Source: Halomarina pelagica
GTDB lineage: Archaea; Halobacteriota; Halobacteria; Halobacteriales; Haloarculaceae
Assembly: GCF_024228315.1 (NCBI RefSeq)
Contig: NZ_CP100455.1
Span: 1 to 64,000, forward strand
Direction of reading: 5' to 3'
Length of the DNA stretch: 64,000 nt
Both the position numbers and the translations under genes were made by a program. Of this stretch, positions 17,983-26,806 are shown in pieces. Below the pieces are notes generated by a model, which did not search any database, had not been told where the DNA came from, and worked only from the letters and a program-made list of their open reading frames with translations. Within the stretch, counting starts at the first letter, position 1. Every line of letters starts with the position of its first letter.

Positions 17983-19037
17983 TAGTAGTGATCAGAGATA
18001 ATTGCTCATTTTTGGATTGAGAGTTGGTCGAGAGCGGTATCGATCACTGTTGTAAGCTCGTCGAGCGAGTCAAAGAAACGATTGCTGAGAGCCGCTTGCA
18101 GCTGTCTCCAGCATTCCTCGACAGGGTTCAGCTCCGGCGAATACGCTGGTAACGTCACGAAGGCGAGGTCGTCATGGGCCGCCAGGTCCGTGACGACCGA
18201 CGCCTGAAAATATGGCGCTCCATCCAACACGACGATCAAGTCATTTTCGAATTCTTCGCATAATGCTAAAATGAAATGTTTCGCGTGTTCGGTCGTGACG
18301 TCCTCGGTGAATCGAGAGAAAAAGCGATCACCGTCCTCGGTGATCGCGCCCAGTAAACACGTCCAGTCGCGTTGGTCTGAAAGTTCGACGGAGGGTCGCG
18401 TGCCGCGCAGAAACCACGCGGTACGCGGCTTGACTTGCACGGGTTTCTTGGTCTGATCGATACAGACTACGGTGGCGTCCATCTCCCGCCGCTTTTTTTT
18501 GAGCTCGTCGTGGAACGCTTCTTGCTCGTCTTCGTCGGCTTCGTCGGCTGACCGGCGCGGTTTCTGATAGCTCAATCCCGCTTCTTTCAGCAGCCGCCGA
18601 CAACTTGGGATTGAATACTCGACGCCGTACGTTTCTTCGAGATACTCTTGGACGAGCGCCGGCGTCCACGCCGGCGCGTCGGTCCCGACCTCTTCAGGTG
18701 GTTCGTGAACGATTTCTTCGAATTCTTCTTGCTGTGTTTCTGAGGGTTTTCTCTTCCTTCCAGTTTGTTTATCGTCAGAAACGGCTTGCTCACGCGACTC
18801 GTCGGTGTCGAGTCGCTTGAGCCAACTGTAGATCGTCCGCCGTTGAACGTCGTACCACTCGGCTAGCTCGGTCTGCGTTACACCGTTCTTGCACGCGATG
18901 GCTGCTAAGAGCCGTTGTGTCGGCTTCTTTCCGTCCACGTTGTCGAGAGCGTCTTGCAATTCCTCAACGGAGATCTCGTCGAGATGATTCACTATCTCTT
19001 GTAACAGTCTACGAGCAAAAAGTTCTAACGGATACTA
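17983..19037 (-). mobile_element. IS630/Tc1-type insertion sequence
   Basis: The transposase gene is bracketed by imperfect terminal repeats: TAGTAGTG at 17983 and its counterpart TAGTATCC read inward from 19037. About 16 of the first 25 positions match, including a shared TTGCTC. Each end abuts a TA (17981-17982 and 19038-19039), matching the TA target duplication of this family. The element is about 1,055 bp. Confidence 0.7.
18006..18992 (-). CDS. IS630-family transposase
   Basis: A 328-aa transposase. Residues 1-60 form a helix-turn-helix (TQTELAEWYDVQRRTIYSWL). A second DNA-binding region and a DDE domain follow: VVCIDQTKK (first Asp), IVVLDGAPYFQ (second Asp) and LPAYSPELNPVEECWRQL (Glu in the conserved SPELNPIE motif). 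All catalytic residues are present and the frame is intact, so it is likely functional. The gene nearly fills the element. Confidence 0.9.
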   Translation of the reverse strand: MNHLDEISVEELQDALDNVDGKKPTQRLLAAIACKNGVTQTELAEWYDVQRRTIYSWLKRLDTDESREQAVSDDKQTGRKRKPSETQQEEFEEIVHEPPEEVGTDAPAWTPALVQEYLEETYGVEYSIPSCRRLLKEAGLSYQKPRRSADEADEDEQEAFHDELKKKRREMDATVVCIDQTKKPVQVKPRTAWFLRGTRPSVELSDQRDWTCLLGAITEDGDRFFSRFTEDVTTEHAKHFILALCEEFENDLIVVLDGAPYFQASVVTDLAAHDDLAFVTLPAYSPELNPVEECWRQLQAALSNRFFDSLDELTTVIDTALDQLSIQK

Positions 19038-19039
19038 TA

Positions 19040-19244
19040 GTCGCAAACGAGTACTCCCTGTTCTCCCTCGATCCGTTTCGACTCGACCGGTTCGGCGATC
19101 GTTCGCCGGACTTCGAGTTCAGGAGCATCAGCGCGGGTGGGAACTGGTCGGCGAGTTCGTAGATCTCTCACTCCCCGGTATCTCGGAATCCCTTCTCGAG
19201 CGAGTCGAAAGACGATCTACGGAGGGCGACGGATTAGTCGCTTC
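19040..19244. other. Spacer between IS630 element and aminotransferase gene, possible gene remnant
   Basis: A plus-strand stretch at about 19143-19230 reads LVGEFVDLSLPGISESLLER, which looks protein-like but has no start and no continuation. It may be the residue of a gene cut by the IS630 insertion. I do not call a gene. Confidence 0.25.
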
Positions 19245-20567
19245 TCAATCGTCGAAGGTTTCGGTGATGGCGTCGTCGAGGACCGCCAGCCCCCGTTCGA
19301 GGTCGTCCCGCCCCGCGATCAGGGGCGGCGAGAGGATGAGCTGGAACGCCGGCCGCCCGCCGCCGACGAGCACCCCCCGTTCGCGAGCGGCCGCGATCAC
19401 GTCGCTGACCGGGTTCTCCCCCTCCTCGACGCGCGGATCGTGAAACGGCTCGCCGGTGTCGGGGTCGGCGAACTCGACGCCCCAGAGGAACCCGCGCCCC
19501 CGGACCGCACTCACCACCTCGTGGTCGGCTTCGATGGTTCGGAGGCCGTCGCGCAGGACCGGCTCGAGCGCCCGGACGTTCTCGATGACGCCGTCGGCGT
19601 ACTCGTCGATGGCGGCGACGCCCGCAGCACAGGCGATCGGGTGGCCGGCGAAGGTCTGGCCGAGGTCGAACCCCTCCCGCTCGACGAACGCCGCCAGTTC
19701 GGGACTGATGGCTACGCCGGCCAGCGGCGAGTACGCGCCCGTAACGCCCTTCGCGAACGTCAGCAGGTCCGGTTCGACGCCCTCGGTGCCGATGCCGAAC
19801 CAGTCGCCGCACCGACCGAAGCCGGTGATGACCTCATCCGAGATCAGCAGGATCTCGTACTCGTCGCAGAGGTCCCGGACGCGCTCGAAGTACCCCGGCG
19901 GGGCGGGAAACGCCCCGCTGGTCCCGGCGATCGGTTCGGTGAGGATCGCGGCGATCGACTCCGGGCCCTCGTTGCGGACGACGAACTCGAGGTGTTCGCC
20001 CGCCCGACGGGCGAGTTCCTCCGGGTCGTCGGTGTCGAACGCCCGCGGGAGCGGGGGGAGGAACTTGCCCACGCCGGAGGTCGCCGCGTGGCGCTCGAGC
20101 GTCGCGCGCGTCGCCGGATCGCCCGTCAGGCTCCCCGCGCCGTAGGTGCCGCCGTGGTAGGAGCGCCACCGGGTGAGTACTTTCGGGGCGTCCTGGTAGG
20201 CCCGGGCGAGTTGGATCGCGATCTCGTTGGCTTCGCTCCCCGAGACGGAGAAGAAGGTGTGAGAGAGGTCCCCCGGCGTAATGTCGGCCAATCGGTCGGC
20301 GAGTTTCTCGCGGATGGGCGACTGTTTGGCGGAGGAGACGTAGGGGATTCGCCGCGCCTGCTCGGCCATCGCCTCGATCACGGCCTCGTTGTCGTGGCCG
20401 AGGTTCGCACAGTACAACTGCGAGCAGAAGTCGAGGTATTCGCGCCCCTCGTCGTCCCACACCCGCACGCCCTCACCCTCCGTCACGGTCATACCGTCGC
20501 TCTTCGGGTCGTACCAGTGGGGAATGCTCGTCACCTCGGCCCGCGCCGTCGGTTCCTGTCGTGACAT
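19245..20567 (-). CDS. Class III (omega) pyridoxal-phosphate aminotransferase
   Basis: A 440-aa enzyme transferring an omega-amino group from donors such as GABA, beta-alanine or an amine to a keto acid. SGSEANE at residues 109-115 binds the cofactor phosphate, LISDEVITGFGR contains Asp244, and TFAKGVTGAY contains the Schiff-base Lys273. The ATG at 20567 begins a typical N-terminus; upstream codons in frame lie in the promoter region. The neighbours are an Lrp-type regulator and an APC permease, a frequent grouping for amino-acid uptake and catabolism under local control. The product would be a semialdehyde or keto acid. Exact substrate is unknown. Confidence 0.88.
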   Translation of the reverse strand: MSRQEPTARAEVTSIPHWYDPKSDGMTVTEGEGVRVWDDEGREYLDFCSQLYCANLGHDNEAVIEAMAEQARRIPYVSSAKQSPIREKLADRLADITPGDLSHTFFSVSGSEANEIAIQLARAYQDAPKVLTRWRSYHGGTYGAGSLTGDPATRATLERHAATSGVGKFLPPLPRAFDTDDPEELARRAGEHLEFVVRNEGPESIAAILTEPIAGTSGAFPAPPGYFERVRDLCDEYEILLISDEVITGFGRCGDWFGIGTEGVEPDLLTFAKGVTGAYSPLAGVAISPELAAFVEREGFDLGQTFAGHPIACAAGVAAIDEYADGVIENVRALEPVLRDGLRTIEADHEVVSAVRGRGFLWGVEFADPDTGEPFHDPRVEEGENPVSDVIAAARERGVLVGGGRPAFQLILSPPLIAGRDDLERGLAVLDDAITETFDD

Positions 20568-20722
20568 GGGGCGATAGTCCGCCTCCGAGCACATAAGTGT
20601 TGATTGGACTGTGTCCAAGTCTCCTCGAAGTCCTTCGATTTAGTCCAGGGGGACGCCGTCCGGAGTCAGCGCGGGCGGACGTCGTTCCCGCGTTCGGGGA
20701 ACGACGATGGTCGATGAACCGC

Positions 20723-21211
20723 TCAGAGTAGCAGGTCGAGGAGCGTCTCTAGCTCGTAGTCGGCCACCGCGTTCGACTCGCTCTTCACGGTACTGATGAC
20801 GAACGTGGAGCTAGTTCGCTGGATCTCGTCGGTCGCCTCGAACCGTTCGACCAAGCGTTCCACTTGCTGTCGCGAGGAGAGGTGGGAGACGACGACGAAG
20901 TCGGTATCGCCGAGCGTGAAGTACACCTGGTTCACCCCTTCGATCTCGCTGAGCTTTTCGCCGACTGACTCGTGATACCCCTCCTTAAACTCGGCCCACA
21001 CCTCCGAGATGAGCGTTATCGAGAGCCCGATCTTATCCAGATCGACGTCGAGCAGGTCGTTCGTTATTACCCCCTTCTCCTCGAGCCGCTGTATCCGGTA
21101 GTGAACCGTCGATTTCGGAATGCCGGACACCTCGGCGATCGCGTCCGGACTCCCCGTTTTCTGCTTCGCGATCGCGCTCAGAATCCGGATATCTTTCTCG
21201 TCGATGGACAC
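20723..21211 (-). CDS. Lrp/AsnC-family transcriptional regulator
   Basis: A 162-aa regulator. An N-terminal winged helix (SGIPKSTVHYRIQRLEEKGV) is followed by a ligand-binding RAM-like domain (EGVNQVYFTLGDTDFVVV). The GTG at 21211 was chosen because a strong ribosome site (GAGGAGG) lies a few bases upstream and because homologues begin at SIDEKDIRIL. Upstream codons in frame could add 54 residues, but these lack coding character. It is divergent from the APC permease at 21435 and lies upstream of the aminotransferase, so it probably controls one or both in response to an amino acid. Confidence 0.88.
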   Translation of the reverse strand: MSIDEKDIRILSAIAKQKTGSPDAIAEVSGIPKSTVHYRIQRLEEKGVITNDLLDVDLDKIGLSITLISEVWAEFKEGYHESVGEKLSEIEGVNQVYFTLGDTDFVVVSHLSSRQQVERLVERFEATDEIQRTSSTFVISTVKSESNAVADYELETLLDLLL

Positions 21212-21399
21212 AGTTCGATCCTCCTCGTGTCGTTCGTTCTCCGGTAGAAAAGCGTTGTTGCTGTTACGTACACCGGTCAGGACGCCGGAAGAGAACCTCC
21301 CGCTGAACGGGATTCCGCCGTCCTCGTCTCTGATTCCGAGGAACCGGTACGAAACGGTTCGGACCACGTCCAACTTTTATCGAACCAGTCGAACTTGAT

Positions 21400-21410
21400 T
21401 AAATTTATAT
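21400..21410 (+). promoter_or_regulatory. TATA-like element of the APC permease gene
   Basis: The run TAAATTTATAT lies 25-35 bp upstream of the permease ATG. It is in the 223-bp region shared with the divergent Lrp-type gene, a likely place for the regulator to bind. Confidence 0.5.
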
Positions 21411-21434
21411 TGCACGGGGGTTGGTTCCGTACGT

Positions 21435-22835
21435 ATGAGTGGTGAGGGATCACGTGGCAACCTGGAACGGGTACTGACGAAACGGGACGTCTTCGTCCTG
21501 GCGTTCGGAGCGATGATCGGTTGGGGATGGATCATCCAGTCCGGCTACTGGATCGACGAGGGGGGCGTCGGCGGATCGATACTCGCCTTCGTCCTGGGCG
21601 GGGTGATGGTGTCCGTGGTCGGCCTCATCTACGGCGAACTGGCGTCCGCGATGCCGTACGTCGGCGGCGAACACGTCTACAGCCTGCGGGCGCTCGGGCC
21701 GATCGGCTCGTTCGCGTGTACCTGGGCGCTCGTACTGGGGTACGTCGGGGTCGTCGTCTTCGAGGTCGTCGCGTTGCCGTCCGCGCTCGCGTACGTCGTC
21801 CCGGGTTTCAACGCGGTCCACCTCTGGACCGTCGCCGGGAACCCCGTCTACGCGACCTGGGTGCTCGTCGGAGGCGTCGGGGCGATCGTGATGACGTATC
21901 TGAACTATCGCGGCGTTCGCCCTGCGGCGCAGTTCCAGACGCTACTCGCGGTCGTGATCGGGCTGGCGGGGGTCACGCTGGTCGCCGGCGCGGTCCTGAA
22001 CGGTACCTCGCCGTCCGGGCCGCCGTTCGGCGGGGCCGGGATGGCCGGCGTGTTCACGGTCGCCATCATGACGCCGTTCATGTTCGTCGGCTTCGACGTG
22101 ATCCCGCAGGCGGCGGGCGAGGCCGACGTCTCGCCGCGGACGCTCGGACTCCTGATCCCGATCGCGGTCGGCTTCGCCGCGCTGTTTTACATCGGCGTCA
22201 TCTGGGCGTCCGGCCAGTCGATGACGGGCTCGCAACTCGTCGAGAGCCCACTGCCGGCCGCCGCGGCGATGGAGAGCCTGTTCGGCAGTCGGCTCGTCGG
22301 CCGCGTCATGGCGATTGCGGGCATCGCGGGGATCCTCACGAGCTGGAACTCGTTCATGCTCGGCGCGAGCCGCGCCGTGTACGCGCTCGCCGAGTCGGAG
22401 ATGCTGCCCCGGCCGCTGAGCGAACTCCACCCCGAGTACAACACGCCCGCGAACGCCCTCCTCCTCATCGGGGGGATCTCGGTGTTCTCGCCGATGTTCG
22501 GCGAACAGATGTTGATCTGGATCGTGAACGCGGGCGGGTTCGGGCTCGTCTCCGCCTGGGTCCTGGTCGTCGTCTCGTTCTTCGTGCTCCGCCGGCGCGA
22601 ACCCGACATGGACCGGCCGCTCGAACTCCCCTTCGGCCGCGCTCTCGGCGCGCTCGCGCTCGCGTTGACGCTGTTCTTCGTCGGACTCTATCTCCCCGGC
22701 GCGCCGTCGGCGCTCTCGTGGCCCTTCGAGTGGGGCATCGTCCTCCTCTGGACCGTCCTCGGCGTCGGCCTGTACGTCTTCTCGAGGGGGTCTCGCTCGC
22801 GCGCGGGGACCGGTGTCGAAGAGGTCGACGGCTGA
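21435..22835 (+). CDS. APC-superfamily amino-acid permease
   Basis: A 466-aa permease with about twelve membrane helices. LAFGAMIGWGWIIQSGYWI in the first helix is the APC substrate motif in the variant form with Trp residues. It lies next to an Lrp-type regulator and a class III aminotransferase. The three plausibly form one unit for uptake and deamination of an amino acid or omega-amine. It is not closely similar to the other APC permease at 15909. The neighbouring aldo/keto reductase gene converges on it from the right. Confidence 0.88.
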   Translation: MSGEGSRGNLERVLTKRDVFVLAFGAMIGWGWIIQSGYWIDEGGVGGSILAFVLGGVMVSVVGLIYGELASAMPYVGGEHVYSLRALGPIGSFACTWALVLGYVGVVVFEVVALPSALAYVVPGFNAVHLWTVAGNPVYATWVLVGGVGAIVMTYLNYRGVRPAAQFQTLLAVVIGLAGVTLVAGAVLNGTSPSGPPFGGAGMAGVFTVAIMTPFMFVGFDVIPQAAGEADVSPRTLGLLIPIAVGFAALFYIGVIWASGQSMTGSQLVESPLPAAAAMESLFGSRLVGRVMAIAGIAGILTSWNSFMLGASRAVYALAESEMLPRPLSELHPEYNTPANALLLIGGISVFSPMFGEQMLIWIVNAGGFGLVSAWVLVVVSFFVLRRREPDMDRPLELPFGRALGALALALTLFFVGLYLPGAPSALSWPFEWGIVLLWTVLGVGLYVFSRGSRSRAGTGVEEVDG

Positions 22836-22868
22836 TCGTTAGGCGTCGACGTTCCGGTCGGAGCCGCC

Positions 22869-23762
22869 TCAGGGGCTCGGGACCGGCGTGTCCCGCTCGC
22901 GAGCCGCCTCGACGAGCGCCCGCTGCTCTTCGTCGCTCATCTCCTCGTAGTTCGACGCGGCCGCCGCGATCGCGGGCACCAGTTCGGGGTCGCCCGCGTT
23001 CGTGACGGTGGTCAGCCCCCGCGAGAGCGCGAACCGCAGGCACGCCTCGATCTCCTCGCGCGTGTCGTAGGGTTCGTACCACGTGTCGTAGGGCCGTTCG
23101 GATTCGGGGAGATTCGCGGGCCACGGCGCTTTCGCGAACGCCTTGATGCCGAGCGTACCGACCCCCTGCTCCCGGGCGAGGTCGAGGACGGCCCCGTAAT
23201 CGTACTCGGGACCGTCCTTGCTCAGCAGGGTGTAGTTCAGCGGGAACATCACCGTCTCGAGTTCGTCGATGCGTTTCATCGCGGTCCGGATGAGGCTCGG
23301 ATCGCCGTGACTGGTGAGGCCGATGTGGTCGATGAGCCCCTCCCGCTTGGCGTCCCTGAACGCCGCGAGGGCACCCGGATCGGGTCCGTTCGCACCCTCG
23401 CCCTCGCCGACGATGGTCTCCAGTTCGTCGTATCGCGTGACCGCGTGGAACTGGTAGAGATCGATCGAGTCGGTCCCGAGACGATCGAGCGACCGGTGGA
23501 GTTCGCCCCAGGCACCGTTGTACGTACGCTCCTGGGTCTTACAGCCGAGGAAGATCTCGTCGCGATGCGCGTCGAGCGACGGCGCGAGCTTCAGTTCCGC
23601 GTCGCCGTACGTGGGCGCGACGTCGACGTGGTTGACGCCCTCGTCGAGGAGGTCCTCGACCATCGCGTTCGCCTCGTCCTGTTCGACGTAGTTCAGCGCG
23701 ATAGCGCCGAACGTGAGGACGGAACTGTCGTGACCGGTGTTCCCGAGCGGGCGCGTTTCCAT
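22869..23762 (-). CDS. Aldo/keto reductase
   Basis: A 297-aa NAD(P)H-dependent oxidoreductase of the AKR fold. The catalytic tetrad is visible as the Asp and Tyr of HVDVAPTYGDAE, the Lys of FLGCKT and the His of DLYQFHAV. It begins METRPLGNTGHDSSVLTFGA, the usual AKR start. It would reduce an aldehyde or keto group or run in reverse. It converges with the APC permease at 34 bp. Substrate is unknown; a role in handling the semialdehyde made by the nearby aminotransferase is possible. Confidence 0.88.
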   Translation of the reverse strand: METRPLGNTGHDSSVLTFGAIALNYVEQDEANAMVEDLLDEGVNHVDVAPTYGDAELKLAPSLDAHRDEIFLGCKTQERTYNGAWGELHRSLDRLGTDSIDLYQFHAVTRYDELETIVGEGEGANGPDPGALAAFRDAKREGLIDHIGLTSHGDPSLIRTAMKRIDELETVMFPLNYTLLSKDGPEYDYGAVLDLAREQGVGTLGIKAFAKAPWPANLPESERPYDTWYEPYDTREEIEACLRFALSRGLTTVTNAGDPELVPAIAAAASNYEEMSDEEQRALVEAARERDTPVPSP

Positions 23763-24235
23763 GCTGGTATCGCTCGGAGCGGACGGATAACTCTTCGCCC
23801 ATCTCGCTCCGAGAGGCGACTTCTCGGGGAGAGACTCCGTGGAGCGCGAGGCGACGACCTCGACACGGACCTGGCTACCGACTCTCGTCGAGCGACAGGT
23901 AACCCGTGGCGGCCCGTCTCAGTGTCCGCCTGGTTCCTGTTTCGCCCTCGAGCCGCGTTAGTAGTACACGAGTGTCAGAAGTAACTACTCGCTGTGTACG
24001 CGAAGTCGAGCGACGTGGTGTCCGTTACCCTGGAAGGATCGACGGTGAACCGTGACTCATCGGGGGGGATGTAATTCTTGAGGCGCTGTTGAAACCCTAT
24101 CAGTCGACGCCTCGTCGCTGGAACAGCCGTTACGTCGGTGTGCGAATCTATCGAACACGCGGGGATGAACTTCGAGCACGTACGTCACACGACTCGGATG
24201 AGAACGTGGGCAATTAGCTGAATTGAGGCGCTAAG
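23763..24235. other. Intergenic region upstream of the TnpB element
   Basis: No gene is supported. Short coding-like pieces near 23994-24190 are broken by stops and a seven-G run. The stretch around 24085 (CTGTTGAAACCC) resembles the terminal repeats of some haloarchaeal IS elements, so old transposon debris is possible. Confidence 0.35.
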
Positions 24236-24286
24236 CCCCCTTCCTCAGCGAGCGCCGACCGAACGGGAGGCGCGAGCAGGGAGGGG
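24236..24286 (+). repeat. Second right-end-like hairpin upstream of the TnpB element
   Basis: This 51-nt segment folds as an outer stem (24236-24245 with 24278-24286, one bulge, one wobble) around an inner GCGCC/GGCGC stem (24252-24256 with 24269-24273). It has nearly the same length and shape as the right end of the TnpB element at 25771-25820 and shares GAGCG-like bases in the same place. It may be the relic right end of an older element. Confidence 0.45.
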
Positions 24287-24297
24287 ATACAGCGTCC

Positions 24298-24347
24298 CCA
24301 GAACGCTTCGCGTTCTGGTGTGCGGACGAGACGCGGAACGTCTCGTC
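24298..24347. other. Two tandem perfect hairpins
   Basis: CCAGAACGC-TTC-GCGTTCTGG (24298-24318) is followed 6 bp later by GACGAGACG-CGGAA-CGTCTCGTC (24325-24347). Each has a 9-bp perfect stem with a 3- or 5-nt loop. They lie between the relic hairpin and the TnpB operon and may be left-end structures recognised by a TnpA, or transcription-stopping structures. Confidence 0.5.
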
Positions 24348-24444
24348 AACGCCGCACGGTTCTCATACACTCTACGATGGCAGGCCCACTGGCCCACAAC
24401 ATTCTATCGGTATCTTTATCGAGTATCGTGTGTATCATACTTGT

Positions 24445-24567
24445 GTGGTAACGCGCAAGAACATCACCGTCCGCGACGACCAAGAGGAGTGGATTCAGGA
24501 GAACCACCTGAATCTCTCTCGTTTCGTCCAAGACAAATTGGACGAACTCATCGGGGAACGCGAGTAG
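24445..24567 (+). CDS. CopG-like small protein preceding tnpB
   Basis: A 40-aa protein from a GTG start, reading VTRKNITVRDDQEEWIQENH and ending DKLDELIGERE. The strand followed by two helices fits a ribbon-helix-helix DNA-binding fold. It ends 4 bp before tnpB. Such short genes accompany many haloarchaeal tnpB genes and may repress the element. It is below usual gene-finder length limits. Confidence 0.6.
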   Translation: MVTRKNITVRDDQEEWIQENHLNLSRFVQDKLDELIGERE

Positions 24568-24571
24568 CGTT

Positions 24572-25813
24572 ATGTACTACGCCTACAAGTATCGACTCAA
24601 GCCGTCCGACGCCCACCGCGAGGAGTTGGACCGCCACCGCGATATTTGCAGGCAACTGTACAACCACACGCTCTACCGCCTCAACGAGTACCAAGACGAG
24701 CACGACGAACTGCCGTCTATGACCACCCTCCGGTCAGAGCTACCTAACCTCAAGACGTGGTGGGACGGCCTCTCGGACGTGTACTCGAAGGTTCTCCAAA
24801 CCGTCGTAGAACGCCTGTTTGACAACCTCAAAGGACTCTCCAAACTCAAGGAGAACGGCTACGGCGTCGGTCAACTCAAGTGGAAGCCACCACGGGAGTT
24901 CCGCAGTTTCACGTACAGTCAGTCTGGCTTCAAGCTCGACAAGAAGAGCGGCCAGACTGTCCTGTCACTCTCGAAACTCGCGGACATACCGATTCGGCTC
25001 CACCGCGCGATCCCCGACGACGCGACACTCAAGCAGGTCACGCTCAAGAAGGAACCGACCGGCGAGTGGCTCGCCACCTTCGGCGTCCAAATGGACTGTG
25101 AACCACCTGAGTCACCCGAGAATCCCGATCGGTGTGTCGGTATCGACGTGGGGATTCTCACGTACGCCCACGATACTGACGGTCACGCGGTCGGATCGCT
25201 TGACTTGTCGGTCGAGCGCAGGCGGCTTGAACGTGAGCAACGACGACTGTCGCGTCGGGAGCACGGGTCGAACAACTATGAGCGCCAGCGAAAGCGCGTG
25301 GCCGAGTGCTACGCTGACCTGAAGCGAAAGCGCCGTGACTTCTTGCACAAGCTCTCGAACTACTACGCTCGGGAGTACGACCTCGTGGCGGTCGAAGACC
25401 TGAACGTGAAGGGAATGCTCGAATCACCGTCGAACAGCCGAAATACGGCGTCTGCCGCGTGGCGGACGTTCCTTTCGTTGCTCGAATACAAGTGCAAACA
25501 GGAGGGAACGCACTTCGTGGCGGTCAGCCCGAGAGGGACGACCAAGGAATGCGCGGCGTGTGGCGTTTCGACGGACAAGCCATTGTGGGTCCGTGAGCAC
25601 TCCTGTCCTGCCTGCGGGTTCGAGGCTGACAGGGACGCGAACGCGGCGTGGAATATTCTTTCTCGCGGCCTCGATCAAATAGGAGTGGGACACTCCGAAT
25701 CAACGCGTGTGGAGACTGCGCTCCCTGTGGATGCACCTGTATCTGCAAAGCGCGTCGTGGAAACAGGAAGCCCTACCCTCAAGGAGCGAACGGCGTCAGC
25801 CGTGAGCGAGTAG
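24572..25813 (+). CDS. tnpB: TnpB, RNA-guided nuclease of the IS200/IS605 group
   Basis: A 413-aa TnpB. Known TnpB proteins cut DNA guided by a right-end-derived omega RNA and help the element persist at its site. The split RuvC site is complete: GIDVG with Asp192, AVEDLN with Glu275, and DRDANAAWN with Asp353/Asp355. A four-cysteine zinc finger (Cys327, Cys330, Cys345, Cys348) lies between the last two. The N-terminal MYYAYKYRLKPSD is the usual start. The C-terminal 45 residues overlap the structured right end, where the guide RNA scaffold is encoded. No disabling change is seen, so it may be active. Confidence 0.93.
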   Translation: MYYAYKYRLKPSDAHREELDRHRDICRQLYNHTLYRLNEYQDEHDELPSMTTLRSELPNLKTWWDGLSDVYSKVLQTVVERLFDNLKGLSKLKENGYGVGQLKWKPPREFRSFTYSQSGFKLDKKSGQTVLSLSKLADIPIRLHRAIPDDATLKQVTLKKEPTGEWLATFGVQMDCEPPESPENPDRCVGIDVGILTYAHDTDGHAVGSLDLSVERRRLEREQRRLSRREHGSNNYERQRKRVAECYADLKRKRRDFLHKLSNYYAREYDLVAVEDLNVKGMLESPSNSRNTASAAWRTFLSLLEYKCKQEGTHFVAVSPRGTTKECAACGVSTDKPLWVREHSCPACGFEADRDANAAWNILSRGLDQIGVGHSESTRVETALPVDAPVSAKRVVETGSPTLKERTASAVSE

Positions 25814-25828
25814 GGTAGGGTAGTTCAC
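25700..25828 (+). ncRNA. Predicted omega RNA/right end of the TnpB element
   Basis: CCCTACCCT (25771-25779) pairs perfectly with AGGGTAGGG (25812-25820), and an inner ACGGC/GCCGT stem (25790-25794 with 25799-25803) closes a GTCA loop. This overlaps the end of tnpB, as known for omega RNA. The guide would be read from about 16 nt directly after 25828. The 5' end of the RNA is a guess. Confidence 0.5.
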
Positions 25829-25863
25829 AAACGCTTCACCCGATGTACCTCCACACTCGGTCG

Positions 25864-26583
25864 CTATCCGGATTTCGACGCTTTGACACACAGGAACGTC
25901 GGGTATTTCGATCGCTTCTCGTAGGACTCCGGCTTCTTCTCTTTGAACGTCTCCCTCGGCTTCGGTTCGACCAGTTCGTCCAGTTGAAATCCCGCTTCGA
26001 TGAGTGGGTTGATGACCGCAGAAAACGGCCGGCGATAGAACGGGACGTCGATCTCCTCGCCGGAGGCCGACCACGTCATCCGTTGCCGCTCGATTTCGAA
26101 GTAGTTCTCGGCCTCGAACGCGATGTACTCATCGACCGGATGTTGGGCCGAAAACGCGAGGAATCCCCCCGGCCGGAGGATACGAGCGAACTCCGTGAAG
26201 GGCTGTCGCCAGTCTTCGACGTAGTGGAGCGAGAGGCCGCAAACGACGCCGTCGAACGCACCGTCGTCGACGAACGCGAGCGGCTCCGTCATATCGGCCC
26301 GGCGAATCTCTGCTCGGTCGCCGATCCGTCGTCTCGCCCGTTCGAGCATCTCGGCGTTCTCGTCGACAGCGAGGACATCCGCTCCCCGCTCGATCAACCA
26401 CTCTGCGTACCGACCGTGTCCACACCCCGCATCGAGGACCCGTTTGCCCTCTACGTCCGGAATGAGTTCTGTCATCGCGGGGAATTCCAGGTCCGCGCAG
26501 TACGGGTCCTCCTCTCGCGTCTCGTACGTCTTCGCCAATCTATCGTATGCGTCCTCTACAGTGGGACTCTCATCGGGCGGCAT
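25864..26583 (-). CDS. SAM-dependent methyltransferase (class I)
   Basis: A 239-aa methyltransferase. Motif I, VLDAGCGHGRYAEWL, binds S-adenosylmethionine. VLAVDENAEML is the acidic post-motif II and FDGVVCGLSLHYVEDW is motif IV. The tail EPKPRETFKEKKPESYEK resembles UbiE/small-molecule methyltransferases. An ATG 13 codons upstream (26622) is an alternative start. It is 35 bp downstream of the TnpB right end and convergent with it; the junction may mark where the element landed. Substrate is unknown. Confidence 0.85.
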   Translation of the reverse strand: MPPDESPTVEDAYDRLAKTYETREEDPYCADLEFPAMTELIPDVEGKRVLDAGCGHGRYAEWLIERGADVLAVDENAEMLERARRRIGDRAEIRRADMTEPLAFVDDGAFDGVVCGLSLHYVEDWRQPFTEFARILRPGGFLAFSAQHPVDEYIAFEAENYFEIERQRMTWSASGEEIDVPFYRRPFSAVINPLIEAGFQLDELVEPKPRETFKEKKPESYEKRSKYPTFLCVKASKSG

Positions 26584-26806
26584 GAACGCGGTCGTGCGTC
26601 TCTTCGGGTTAACCCTTGGCATTCCGGTTTCGAGTCGTTACTCGTCCGTTGCTGACGTCCGAAACGGCTCTGTTGCACTGGACGGGCTGAACGAGATGGC
26701 TTCGGTGTCTATCGGTTAGAGCGATCGACCGAGTACTTACTATTACTCCCTCTACCGCCCGGCTTCGAAACCTCGCGGGTAACATCGGACACTACGATAC
26801 TCCCTG

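Larger units (their letters stand above)
24298..25828 (+). mobile_element. IS200/IS605-group TnpB element (IS1341-like, no TnpA)
   Basis: The element carries a CopG-like gene and tnpB but no TnpA transposase, so it would need TnpA in trans. The right end is the structured hairpin at 25771-25820 followed by TAGTTCAC (25821-25828). The left boundary is uncertain and was placed at the tandem hairpins only provisionally. Confidence 0.6.

Noticed and set aside
24000-24200. Short protein-coding gene upstream of the TnpB element
   Set aside because: The promising frame is broken by an ATG-TAA at 24069-24074 and would need a shift at a seven-G run.
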